Assembly (NCBI GenBank): GCA_027314825.1
Contig: DAHVAB010000077.1
Span: 1-9,145, forward strand
Length of the DNA: 9,145 nucleotides
DNA from: Solirubrobacterales bacterium
GTDB lineage: Bacteria; Actinomycetota; Thermoleophilia; Solirubrobacterales; Solirubrobacteraceae
Reading direction: 5' to 3'
Part shown: piece after piece, positions 1 through 6,006 of the stretch
Numbering within the stretch: position 1 is the first letter of the stretch
How the letters are laid out: each line of letters begins with the position of its first letter
Notes under the pieces: model-generated
The model's input: the letters and a program-made list of their open reading frames with translations, nothing else
Databases searched by the model: none
What the model was told of the DNA's origin: nothing
Made by a program: the position numbers and the translations under genes

Positions 1-1002
1 GACGGCGCCTTCCACGACGACCGGCTCTTCCACCCGCTGCCCGCAAGCGCGCTGCCGAGCGGCGCTCCCGGCGTGGTCGGCGCGCTGCCCGGCGCCTCTC
101 CCGCCCAGCCCGGCCTCGAATCGAGCGGGGACACGAGATGCGTCCTCTCCGGCCACGCATTCGCCGTCGCAGAGACCGGCGTGCCGAGCAGCGCGGCCGG
201 TGAGGCGCCGTTCACGATGCGCCGCACGAGCACGCCCGGATGGCCGCGGCGCGTCAACGGCACCCTCCCGAGCGGGCAGCTGCGAAACCTCTACTACGGC
301 CTGCTCGGCCCGCAGGCGGTCAGCGTCAGCTACCGCGACGGCGCCGCGGAACGCACGGTCCCCGCCGCCAAAGCCACCGGCGCCTACCTGATCGTGGCGC
401 CCGTCACCCCCGGCCGGCAACCCGACGGCAGCGAGGTCGCAATCGCGCCCTACGGCCTGCTCGGGCCGGGCCGGGGCGAAGGACTGACGAAGATCACCTA
501 CCGGATCGACGGCAGGCTCTGCGAACGCGGACTGCAAAGCCGCTCGGGAGCCGCGGCCCCCGTCGCCCCCCCGGGCCCCACGCCACCCCGGCCGCGCCGC
601 TCCCACCGGCCGGCCGGCCCCGATCTGCATGTGCCGCTGCACGTTCGCCTGCAGATCGCGAAACACATCGTGACCGCTGCGAGGGTGAGCTTCAAGGCGC
701 CATACAGCGTCAGCAGCGCTCGCGCGGGCTACCTGTTCTTCCTGCCGCAGGCGCTCTGCCACCGTCCCGGGCATTTCGAATCGGCAGGCAACGCGGTGGC
801 GTTCGTGCACGACGTGCACCGCGGCGGCACCGTCTCCACGCTCATCTCCCACCCGTTCGCGAATCCCGGCGGCTGCCGGCTGCGTTCCGTGATGATCCAG
901 GCGGTCTACCAACTGGGATTGCCGCCCCGCCGGACCGTGATCGGCGAGACGACGATCAGGCGCCCGCCACCCGCTCGGAGATCCGCCGCGTCAGCTCGGT
1001 GA
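1..1002 (+). CDS. Hypothetical protein, 5' end cut by the window edge
   Basis: I do not recognise a named family. The reading frame is open from base 1, so the true start is upstream; the first in-window candidate is a GTG at 73. The visible 333 residues form two parts separated by a Pro/Arg-rich linker (about bases 550-620). The first part has a block YYGLLGPQAVSVSYRDG followed by a hydrophobic AYLIVAPV strand, which I associate from memory with hypothetical proteins of Thermoleophilia. The second part alternates short hydrophobic strands with two spaced cysteines (in ALCHRPG and PGGCRLR) and looks like a beta-sandwich. No signal peptide or membrane helix can be judged because the N-terminus is missing. 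Its last 47 bases overlap the 3' end of the convergent ligase gene. The coding call rests on frame openness and protein-like composition; function is unknown. Confidence 0.7.
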   Translation, partial: DGAFHDDRLFHPLPASALPSGAPGVVGALPGASPAQPGLESSGDTRCVLSGHAFAVAETGVPSSAAGEAPFTMRRTSTPGWPRRVNGTLPSGQLRNLYYGLLGPQAVSVSYRDGAAERTVPAAKATGAYLIVAPVTPGRQPDGSEVAIAPYGLLGPGRGEGLTKITYRIDGRLCERGLQSRSGAAAPVAPPGPTPPRPRRSHRPAGPDLHVPLHVRLQIAKHIVTAARVSFKAPYSVSSARAGYLFFLPQALCHRPGHFESAGNAVAFVHDVHRGGTVSTLISHPFANPGGCRLRSVMIQAVYQLGLPPRRTVIGETTIRRPPPARRSAASAR

Positions 1003-1903
1003 AGCTCATCCCGGCCGCGTCGGCGGCCGCCGGTGTGATACCGGTCTCGGTCAGGCCGGGGATCGTGTTGATCTCCAGCACCTGCGGCTCGCCGGCCTCA
1101 TCGAGGATCAGGTCGACGCGGGCGAAGTCGCGGCAGCCGAGCAGGCGGTAGCTCTCGGTGGCGACCTCCTGCACGCGGCTGGCGATGGCGTCCTCCAGCT
1201 GGGCCGGCACCTGCAGTCGCACGGCGCCGATCGTGTAATGGGCCTCGTAGCTGTAGAAGCCGCCCGGCACGATGAGCTCCACGATCGGCAGCGCCCGCGG
1301 GCTCTCCGCGGGGCCCATCACGGTGACGGCCAGCTCCCTGCCCACGATCCGCTGCTCGACCAGGACCCGGTCCCCATACCCGAACGCGCCGAGGATCGCG
1401 GATGGGAACTGCTCGACCGACTCCACGAACTTGATCCCGATCGCCGAGCCCTGCGCGACCGGCTTGACCACGACCGGCAGGCCCAGCTCATCCAGCAGCC
1501 GCGGGAAGGTGGCCGCGCCCCCCATCTCCCGGAACGCCGTCTCGCTGAAGGAGTGAAAGCGCGGGGTCGGGATGCCGTGCGCGCAGATCACGCGCTTGAA
1601 GAGGATCTTGTCCATGCACAGCGCCGAGGCGAGCGCATCCGAGCCGGTGTACGGGATCGAGAGCGTCTGCAGCAGCTCCTGCAGCGTGCCATCCTCACCG
1701 CCCCGTCCGTGCATCGCGACGAACACGAAGGCCGGATCGACCTCCAGCACCCGCTCGATGAAGCGGGCGTCGACGTCGAGCCCGTGAACGGCATGGCCGA
1801 GCTCTCGCAGGGCCCGCGCGACCCGGTGCCCGCTGCGAAGGCTGATCTCCCGCTCCAGCGAGGAGCCGCCCATCGCGACCACGGCGGTGCCGGAGCCGCT
1901 CAC
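956..1903 (-). CDS. ddl: D-alanine--D-alanine ligase, DdlB-like (second of tandem pair)
   Basis: ATP-grasp ligase of about 315 residues, close to E. coli DdlB (306). The family joins two D-alanines with ATP in the cytoplasm to supply the dipeptide that MurF adds to peptidoglycan precursor. Visible motifs: GGSSLERE (12-19, catalytic Glu17 equivalent to DdlB Glu15), HGRGGEDGT (65-73), VVKP (145-148), QGSAIG (151-156, Ser153 equivalent to Ser150), Glu190, YSYEAHY (217-223, Tyr223 equivalent to Tyr216), ARVDLILD with Asp264, and LEINTIPG with Glu277 and Asn279. Two departures: the Lys normally before the omega-loop Tyr is His222, and the second Ser of the GSS motif is Ala154. The frame is open farther upstream, but the GTG at 1903 overlaps the upstream stop as GTGA, has GGGAG six bases before it, and begins where homology to Ddl begins. 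Translation is probably coupled to the upstream ligase. Confidence 0.93.
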   Translation of the reverse strand: MSGSGTAVVAMGGSSLEREISLRSGHRVARALRELGHAVHGLDVDARFIERVLEVDPAFVFVAMHGRGGEDGTLQELLQTLSIPYTGSDALASALCMDKILFKRVICAHGIPTPRFHSFSETAFREMGGAATFPRLLDELGLPVVVKPVAQGSAIGIKFVESVEQFPSAILGAFGYGDRVLVEQRIVGRELAVTVMGPAESPRALPIVELIVPGGFYSYEAHYTIGAVRLQVPAQLEDAIASRVQEVATESYRLLGCRDFARVDLILDEAGEPQVLEINTIPGLTETGITPAAADAAGMSFTELTRRISERVAGA

Positions 1904-3237
1904 ACCTTGCTCCCGGCGCCGGCGGCCGCGCGTTCTGAGAGCAGGCTCGTCTCGAACACGCGCGTGGTCCGCGCCTTCTCGGAGCGCTCGGCGAAGGCGA
2001 GATCGATCAGCTCGTCCATCAGATCCGCGAACGGCAGGCCGGATGGCTCCCAGAGATAGAAGGAGAAGGAGCCGGGGATCGTGTTGCACTCATTGATGTG
2101 GATGGCCCCCTCGGCGTCGATCAGGAAATCGACGCGGCTGACGCCGGCGCAGCCGAGCGCTTCGAAGGCCCGGCACGCCAGGCGCCTCACCTCGGCGGTC
2201 TGCTCCGCCCCGATCGGAGCGGGGATCAACCGCTGCGCACCCTGCATCCCGGCCCCGCCGCCGACCTTCGCGCCGGCCGCCGGAGTCCCCCCAGCCGCCG
2301 GGTTGGCGCCGCCGCCGGCCTTCGCGCCGGCCGCCGGAGTCCCCCCGGCCGCCGGGTTGGCGCCTCCCGCCTTCGCCCCGGCCGCAGGGCCGCCCCCCTT
2401 GCCGCCGTTCATGTACTTGTCCTCGAAGGAGAGAAACCCAGCACCCGCGCCGCCGCTCGCGCCCGCGATCGGCTGCTCGCAGACCGAGGCCCGCGGCTCC
2501 ACGCCAGGCCGGCCGAGCACCGAGCAGTTGACCTCCACGCCCCCCTCGATCGCAGGCTCCACCAGGCAGACCCGGTCCAGCTCGAAGCAGAGCGTGAGCG
2601 CATCGGCCAGATCGCTCGCCGCCGCGCAGCGGCTGACCCCGACGCTGGAGCCGAGGGTCGCCGGCTTGACGTAGACCGGGAGCTCGAAGCGGGCCTCGAT
2701 CGCGGCGGCCGCGCCGGCCGGGTCACGCTCGAAGGACTCCCTGCGCAGCGCCATCCACTCCGCGACCGGCAGCCCGGCCGTGGAGAGCACCGCCTTGGTG
2801 AGCAGCTTGTCCATCGCCGCCGCGGCCGCGCCGACCGTTGGGCCCACGTACGGCAGCCCGGCCAGCTCCAGTGCGCCCTGCAGGCAGCCGTCCTCGCCCT
2901 CGGTTCCATGTGTCGCCAGCACGACCACGTCGAGCTCGATCGGCTCGGCGCGCCCCCTGCGCAACAGCCCGCCCCGCTCCTGCGAGGGCAGCAGCCGCCC
3001 TCGCGGAATATCCAGGAGCACCTCCTGTCCGGCGCCGGACGCCCCGTCGCGGTATGAGGAGAGCTCGCGCAGCTCCGAGCCGGCCCGCCAGGCGCCCGTG
3101 CGATCGATGTAGATCGGCACCGGCAGGTGCCTCTCTGAGAGCGCCTCCACGGCCTGCAGCCCCGTCAGGATCGAGACGTCGTGCTCGACCGAGCGCCCCC
3201 CGAAGGCGACTCCCACTCTCAGTCCGGCTTTCGGCAT
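1900..3237 (-). CDS. ddl: D-alanine--D-alanine ligase family protein with repetitive omega-loop insert (first of tandem pair)
   Basis: ATP-grasp ligase of 445 residues, much longer than the usual 310-380. Motifs: FGGRSVEHDVS (12-22, Glu18 as catalytic acid), ATHGTEGEDGCLQG (108-121), YVKPATLGSSVG (189-200), Glu235 in VEVNCSV, FEDKYM (271-276, Lys274 and Tyr275 of the omega loop), RLIPAPI (336-342), SRVDFLID (367-374) and INECNTIPGSFSFYLWE (381-397). The SFEDKY and FYLWE blocks resemble the longer Gram-positive/Van-type Ddl branch rather than DdlB. Between KYMNGG and RLIPAPI lies an insert of about 50 residues (281-330) made of repeated PAAGAKAGG(G)ANPAAGGT units, absent from standard Ddl. All catalytic positions I can place are intact, so it is probably active. 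The C-terminal tail after about residue 425 is extra and low in complexity. The ATG at 3237 sits six bases after TACCCT, suggesting a leaderless transcript. Substrate could be D-Ala-D-Ala or another D-Ala-D-X. Confidence 0.92.
   Translation of the reverse strand: MPKAGLRVGVAFGGRSVEHDVSILTGLQAVEALSERHLPVPIYIDRTGAWRAGSELRELSSYRDGASGAGQEVLLDIPRGRLLPSQERGGLLRRGRAEPIELDVVVLATHGTEGEDGCLQGALELAGLPYVGPTVGAAAAAMDKLLTKAVLSTAGLPVAEWMALRRESFERDPAGAAAAIEARFELPVYVKPATLGSSVGVSRCAAASDLADALTLCFELDRVCLVEPAIEGGVEVNCSVLGRPGVEPRASVCEQPIAGASGGAGAGFLSFEDKYMNGGKGGGPAAGAKAGGANPAAGGTPAAGAKAGGGANPAAGGTPAAGAKVGGGAGMQGAQRLIPAPIGAEQTAEVRRLACRAFEALGCAGVSRVDFLIDAEGAIHINECNTIPGSFSFYLWEPSGLPFADLMDELIDLAFAERSEKARTTRVFETSLLSERAAAGAGSKV
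2248..2397 (-). repeat. In-frame coding tandem repeat (about 2.5 units of 51/54 bp) inside the first ligase gene
   Basis: On the coding strand the units are 2388-2338 (17 residues, PAAGAKAGGANPAAGGT), 2337-2284 (18 residues, one extra Gly) and 2283-2248 (partial, ending PAAGAKVGGGAG). The DNA units are nearly identical. The 54-bp and 51-bp spacing keeps the ligase frame, as expected of slippage or unequal crossing-over under selection for frame. The insert lies in the loop that closes over the Ddl active site and would be flexible and weakly basic (one Lys per unit). Confidence 0.92.
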
Positions 3238-3243
3238 CGGCTA

Positions 3244-3272
3244 AGGGTAGTGGGGCCGCACAAAAACAACGG
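3244..3272 (-). promoter_or_regulatory. Putative promoter of the ligase operon (leaderless)
   Basis: On the minus strand TACCCT (3249-3244) matches TANNNT and ends exactly six bases before the ATG at 3237. CCGTTG (3272-3267) lies 17 bases upstream of it; the same hexamer at the same spacing precedes the hydrolase gene. No Shine-Dalgarno sequence is present, so the message probably begins at or next to the ATG. The -35 assignment is weaker than the -10. Confidence 0.55.
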
Positions 3273-3297
3273 CCCGCTCCGAGGAGCGGGCCGTTGT
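3261..3297 (-). terminator. Rho-independent terminator, minus strand, upstream of the ligase operon
   Basis: A perfect 15-bp stem (3266-3280 pairing with 3283-3297, arm ACAACGGCCCGCTCC) is followed on the minus strand by a T run (TTTTTG ending at 3261). The plus strand has no T run after the stem, so it works on minus-strand transcripts. It lies just upstream of the ligase start and contains the putative -35, so a leaderless ligase message would not include it. It would stop RNA arriving from the right, such as read-through of the Mur-ligase operon antisense to lysR, or end a small RNA starting in 3300-3405. Confidence 0.8.
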
Positions 3298-3384
3298 GAG
3301 GGAGGAGAGGAGGGGTACTGCTGTTGGGGATCTCAGTATGGCACCCGAGCTTCATAACGCAAAGTCGGAAGTAGCATGACTCTC

Positions 3385-3399
3385 ATCATGTATCGTGAT
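3385..3399 (+). promoter_or_regulatory. Candidate LysR-type operator (T-N11-A box) before lysR
   Basis: ATCATGTATCGTGAT has ATCA/TGAT arms separated by seven bases, and five of its seven base pairs are dyad-symmetric. It contains the T-N11-A core typical of LysR-family binding sites (TCA-N7-TGA). It lies nine bases before the lysR ATG and overlaps a possible -10 element TATCGT (3391-3396), which would fit autorepression. A second dyad, CATGA-N6-TCATG (3375-3390), and a palindrome GTGATCAC (3395-3402) overlap it. The divergent ligase promoter is about 135 bp away, so its control from here is possible but unproven. Confidence 0.55.
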
Positions 3400-3407
3400 C
3401 ACTGCAG

Positions 3408-4304
3408 ATGGACCTCCACCAGCTCAGATCGTTGGTCGCCGTCGCCCGCCACCGCCACTTCACGCGCGCCGCCAACGAGCTGCACATCGGCCAGCCGGCC
3501 GTCTCCCAGCACATCCGCCGGCTGGAGGCCGAGCTGGGGGTCGCGCTGCTCTCCCGCACCACCAGGACGGTCGATCTGACCGATGCCGGCCGCCTGCTCG
3601 TGGCACGGGCCGAGCGCGCACTGGGAGAGCTGAGCGCGGGCGTGGCCGAGCTGGAGGAGCTGAAGGGGCTGCTGCGCGGCCGGCTGACGCTCGGGGCGAT
3701 GCAGTGGCTTGAGCCCTACGACCTGGCCGGCACGCTCGCCGACTTCCACGAGCGGTACCCGGCGATCGAGATCCGGGTCGTCGAGGAGGCCTCCGATGCG
3801 ATGGTCGAAGCGGTCCTCGCAGACGAGCTCGACGTCGCCTTCGTGCCGCTGGAGTCGCGGCTGCCGGCCGGACTCTCCTGCGAGCTGCTCTTCGAAGACG
3901 AGCTGGTGGCGATCGTCTCGCCCGAGCACCCCCTGGCGGCCAGGGCGAGCGTGCGCCTGGAGCAGCTGCGCGATGAGCCGTTCGTCTTCCTGCGCCGCGG
4001 CACCGGCCTTCGCCACTCCCTGGAGGATGCGGCCCGCCGGGCCGGCTTCGAGCCGCACGCGAGCTTCGAGACCAACGAGCTCTCGCGCGTGCTGGCGCTC
4101 GTCGGCCGCGGGCTCGGCGTCTCCGCCGTCTCCCGCGCGGTCGCGCAGAACGCCGCCGAGCTCGTCCGCGCGATCGCCCTGCGCCCCGCCCTGCGCCGCC
4201 GGGTCGCCCTGGTCTGGCGCACCGGCCGCCACCACTCCCCGGCGGCCAACGCGTTCGTTGCGCACGTCCGCGCGATGCAGAGCGAGACCGCAGCTCAACC
4301 TTGA
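3408..4304 (+). CDS. LysR-family transcriptional regulator
   Basis: Protein of 298 residues, the normal length for the family. The N-terminal winged helix-turn-helix is clear: MDLHQLRSLVAVARHRHFTR (1-20), then AANELHIGQPAVSQHIRRLE (21-40) with the usual recognition-helix pattern, then LGVALLSRTTRTVDLTDAG. After a linker helix (about 60-90) comes a periplasmic-binding-like effector domain (about 90-290) with RLTLGAMQWLEPYDL, FHERYPAIEIRVVEE and LDVAFVPL blocks. The inducer cannot be told. The ATG at 3408 is the first possible start: an in-frame TGA stands at 3396 and no alternative codon intervenes. It has no Shine-Dalgarno sequence. The gene is divergent from the ligase operon and convergent with the Mur-ligase operon, with 55 bp between the two stops and no clear terminator there. 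It is a candidate regulator of itself and the ligases. Confidence 0.95.
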   Translation: MDLHQLRSLVAVARHRHFTRAANELHIGQPAVSQHIRRLEAELGVALLSRTTRTVDLTDAGRLLVARAERALGELSAGVAELEELKGLLRGRLTLGAMQWLEPYDLAGTLADFHERYPAIEIRVVEEASDAMVEAVLADELDVAFVPLESRLPAGLSCELLFEDELVAIVSPEHPLAARASVRLEQLRDEPFVFLRRGTGLRHSLEDAARRAGFEPHASFETNELSRVLALVGRGLGVSAVSRAVAQNAAELVRAIALRPALRRRVALVWRTGRHHSPAANAFVAHVRAMQSETAAQP

Positions 4305-4359
4305 GCCCCCTCCTCAGTGTAGGCGTCGCGCTATCCCCCCGGTGCGGATCGCGAACGGC

Positions 4360-6006
4360 TCAGCCCCCGGCGCCGTCCTCCGCATAAGTGTCGGGCAGGT
4401 CGTTCTCGAAGAGGATCACATCGCCCGGGCGGGTCACCCGCGCGAGCAGCGCGGACGCCTCCGTGAGGCTGTCAACGACATGCAGGTGCTCCTCCGCGAG
4501 CCCCGCCCCCACGAGCCCCTCCCGGATCGGCTCGGTGCGCCTGGCGCCGACCAGGACGACCATGTCACAGACCCCCGCCGCCTGCTCGCCGAAGCGACGG
4601 TTGAGCTCCCGCTCCATCTCTCCCAGCTCGACCATCCCGGGGCTCACCAGCAGCCGCCTGCCGGCCTCGTGCTCGGCCAGCACCTCCAGCGCCGCAGCCG
4701 CCCCCTCCGGGTTGGAGTTGTAGGCGTCGTCTATCACGAGCACCCCCGCCGCCCGGTTCGCGACCGGCTGCAGACGATGCTCCGGTGCGGTGACGCTGCC
4801 GAGCGCCGCGGCGATCCGCTCCGGCTCCATCCCCACGACCACGCCGACCGCGGCGGCGGCCAGCAGGTTGGAGACGTTGTGGCGGCCGAGCAGCCTCGCC
4901 GAGACCCGGTGGACGCTGCGGCCGCCCTCCCCCTGCAGGACGAGGTCGAACTCAGTCCGCCCGCCGATCAGGCGGATCCCGCTCGCGCGCACCTGCGCCT
5001 GCGGATTCTCGATACCGAACAGGGTGACCGGGACGTGCGCGCGCGCCGCGATCTCCAGGCAGCGAGGGTCGTCCGCGTTGGTCACCAGGTGCCCATCGGC
5101 CGGCAGGGCCTCCATCAGCTCCGCCTTCGCCGCCGCGATCGCCTCGATCGAGCCGAGCCGCTCCAGGTGCATCGGCCCGATCGCCGTTATCACCCCGATC
5201 TTCGGATGGGTGAGCTCGCAGAGCTCGCCGATGTCTCCCCTGCGGTACATCCCCATCTCAACGACGAACGCCTCGTGCTCGGGGCGCAGCCCCTCGTTGA
5301 TCGAGCGCACCACCCCGAGCATGCTGTTGAAGCTGGCCGGCGTGATCAGCGTCTGCATCTGAGCCCCGAGCACAGCCCCCAAACAGCGCTTGGTCGTCGT
5401 CTTGCCGTAGCTGCCGGTCACCCCGACGACCAGCGGCGCGACCCGGGCGAGCGTCTGGGAGGCGCTCCTCACATACCCGCGGTTGATTCGCGCCTCATAC
5501 GGCGCCAGCACCCGGCCCGCCCCGAGCAGCGTCGGCGCCGCCAGGGCGAGCAGCAGCCAGGCGCAGGCGAGCAGGATGCTCAGTCCGAGCGGGGAGAGCC
5601 CGCCGGGCAGCACCGCCAGCGCGATGATCGCCGCGGCGAGCACGGGCGCGAGGCTCACCGCGAGGAGCCGCTTCGCGCGCGCGGTGAAGACGAGGGGCTT
5701 CACGGCCGGTCGCCGCCAGTCGCTCACCCCCACGACCCCGATCGGCATGCTCGCCAGCAGCAGCGCCCCCGCCACCCAGTGCGCCCCCACCCACGCAGCG
5801 CCCGCCGCGGCGCCGTAGAGGGCGCCGAGCGCGAGCAGCTCCGGCATGGAGAAGAGCTCCCGCCTCCGTCGCAGCCACACGATCAGCCGCGCTCCCTCGT
5901 AATGCTCCAGCTGGAGCAGGTGCAGCAGCCGGTGCTGGCGTCCGGCCATCCGCGCCGCGAGCGCGATCATCGCCGCCGCCGCGGCGACCCCTTGGAAGAC
6001 CGTCAT
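4360..6006 (-). CDS. Membrane-anchored MurF-like Mur ligase
   Basis: Protein of 548 residues in two parts. Residues 1-165 are hydrophobic with probable membrane helices near 2-20, 55-72, 75-93, 114-133 and 140-162, plus a basic cytoplasmic stretch (QLEHYEGARLIVWLRRRR). Residues about 190-548 are a Mur ligase: ATP-loop GVTGSYGKTTTK (195-206, Lys202), MurF-like VVEMGMYRRGDIGEL (248-262), AIGPMHLERLGSIEAIAAAKAELM (275-298, Lys294 in the place of the carbamylated Lys), HNVSN (376-380), EHRLQ (409-413), DDAYNSNP (426-433) and a C-terminal domain ending FENDLPDTY where standard MurF has a KGS-type motif. MurF adds D-Ala-D-Ala to UDP-MurNAc-tripeptide. Here the soluble UDP-MurNAc-binding domain is missing, so the acceptor may be membrane-bound or different. 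The ATG overlaps the hydrolase stop as ATGA. PgsB/CapB-type ligases are an alternative, but the DDAYNSNP and EMG motifs favour the MurF branch. Confidence 0.88.
   Translation of the reverse strand: MTVFQGVAAAAAMIALAARMAGRQHRLLHLLQLEHYEGARLIVWLRRRRELFSMPELLALGALYGAAAGAAWVGAHWVAGALLLASMPIGVVGVSDWRRPAVKPLVFTARAKRLLAVSLAPVLAAAIIALAVLPGGLSPLGLSILLACAWLLLALAAPTLLGAGRVLAPYEARINRGYVRSASQTLARVAPLVVGVTGSYGKTTTKRCLGAVLGAQMQTLITPASFNSMLGVVRSINEGLRPEHEAFVVEMGMYRRGDIGELCELTHPKIGVITAIGPMHLERLGSIEAIAAAKAELMEALPADGHLVTNADDPRCLEIAARAHVPVTLFGIENPQAQVRASGIRLIGGRTEFDLVLQGEGGRSVHRVSARLLGRHNVSNLLAAAAVGVVVGMEPERIAAALGSVTAPEHRLQPVANRAAGVLVIDDAYNSNPEGAAAALEVLAEHEAGRRLLVSPGMVELGEMERELNRRFGEQAAGVCDMVVLVGARRTEPIREGLVGAGLAEEHLHVVDSLTEASALLARVTRPGDVILFENDLPDTYAEDGAGG

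Noticed and set aside
498..695. Short minus-strand frame within the hypothetical gene
   Set aside because: It is fully antisense to the longer plus-strand frame, has no domain and ends in the Pro/Arg linker region; treated as a shadow.
1904..2089. N-terminal extension of the DdlB-like ligase to an ATG at 2089
   Set aside because: The extra 62 residues are Arg-rich, overlap the upstream ligase coding sequence out of frame and match no Ddl feature. The GTG at 1903 has a GTGA overlap, a Shine-Dalgarno sequence and the correct family start.
2723..3355. Minus-strand frame starting at 3355 and running into the first ligase gene
   Set aside because: It passes through the terminator hairpin and overlaps the ligase out of frame, with shadow-like Arg/Ala/Gly composition.
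3296..3379. Small plus-strand frame before lysR (GTG 3296 or ATG 3338, ending TGA 3379; last residues MAPELHNAKSEVA)
   Set aside because: The purine-rich stretch is too far from the ATG to be a convincing ribosome site, the frame overlaps the terminator stem and lacks the third-position GC bias of its neighbours.
4305..4359. Possible bidirectional terminator between the convergent lysR and Mur-ligase stops
   Set aside because: I found no stable hairpin or T run on either strand in these 55 bases.
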